A stretch of 64,000 bases of DNA, taken from positions 1,736,001 through 1,800,000 of the forward strand of contig NZ_SJSL01000001.1 of NCBI RefSeq assembly GCF_004331695.1. Reading direction: 5' to 3'. This stretch comes from Pedobacter psychroterrae. GTDB lineage: Bacteria; Bacteroidota; Bacteroidia; Sphingobacteriales; Sphingobacteriaceae. The notes beneath the pieces were generated by a model. The model saw only the letters and a program-made list of their open reading frames with translations, was not told where the DNA came from and searched no databases. The translations under genes were made by a program, and so were the position numbers. Of this stretch, positions 63,842 through 64,000 are shown piece after piece (position 1 is the stretch's first letter; each line of letters begins with the position of its first letter).

Positions 63842-64000
63842 AGCCAATAGGGAGGAAGTCGACTTAATATCAATTTCAGCGAGTTGAAAATAGTTTTACA
63901 TTCTGTAATATTTGTAGATATTTCTCAACTAACTTGATAATGAAAGGTGACCAATTGCTGCGGGGAAATAGCCCTCGGATGAATTGATGTCATTTCAAAT

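Noticed and set aside
63842..64000. Possible short gene at the window end (ATG near 63941)
   Set aside because: It closes after about 13 codons and has no recognisable product; the only notable motif is the palindrome AAGTCGACTT at 63856-63865.

Overview
The window is chromosomal DNA from a Bacteroidota bacterium, most likely Sphingobacteriaceae (Pedobacter-like). The supporting signs are TAnnTTTG promoter elements with an upstream TTG, a SusC/SusD polysaccharide locus, a type IX secretion sorting domain, a transketolase split into two subunits, a polymerase III alpha subunit with its own exonuclease domain, and many Bacteroidota-specific lipoproteins. The species assignment is inference from gene content only.

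Layout. 1-4.5 kb: a minus-strand run dapD - glycosyltransferase - tsaC - cca (cut by the window edge), then an S4 RNA-binding protein, an EcsC-family protein and an OmpH/Skp-like lipoprotein. 4.7-22.2 kb is mainly housekeeping: gyrB with a DnaA box beside its promoter, an Lrp/AsnC regulator, serC with a second RpoD-like sigma factor, mdh with a small aspartic protease, a lipocalin, dnaE, trxA, a DUF58 protein, and a minus-strand run of split transketolase - ECF sigma factor - membrane protein with the layout of an anti-sigma factor - Spy-like periplasmic protein - class III aminotransferase.

22.2-30.6 kb: a GC-rich palindromic repeat, then a compact plus-strand metal (probably copper) efflux operon. 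It encodes a HYC_CC_PP-type protein, a CusA-like RND pump divided into two reading frames at an ATGA overlap, a TolC-like protein, two different CusB-like adaptors and a His-rich DUF3347 lipoprotein, and it ends at a terminator. 30.6-44.1 kb is mixed: a MutS-like ATPase, a large outer-membrane receptor, a GH16 glucanase and sugar MFS transporter separated by a LacI-type operator, a peroxiredoxin / M23 peptidase / FAH-family run, a very short T9SS cargo, a Kup potassium transporter, a double VOC protein and pterin dehydratase.

44.2-47.6 kb looks decayed: a frameshifted ECF sigma factor remnant, a 27-codon ORF coupled to a Ca-type P-type ATPase, and a single-base frameshift in that ATPase. 47.6-63.8 kb is a polysaccharide utilisation locus: an AraC regulator divergent from a GH106-type rhamnosidase and a sugar-isomerase-like protein, then (after a 473 bp gap containing a strong promoter and a long leader) SusC, SusD, two lipoproteins with discoidin-like ends, a GH43-like beta-propeller enzyme and a secreted metallophosphoesterase. 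Together these would bind, cut and import a rhamnose-containing glycan; the substrate is inferred. No tRNA, rRNA, CRISPR array, transposase or attachment site was recognised.
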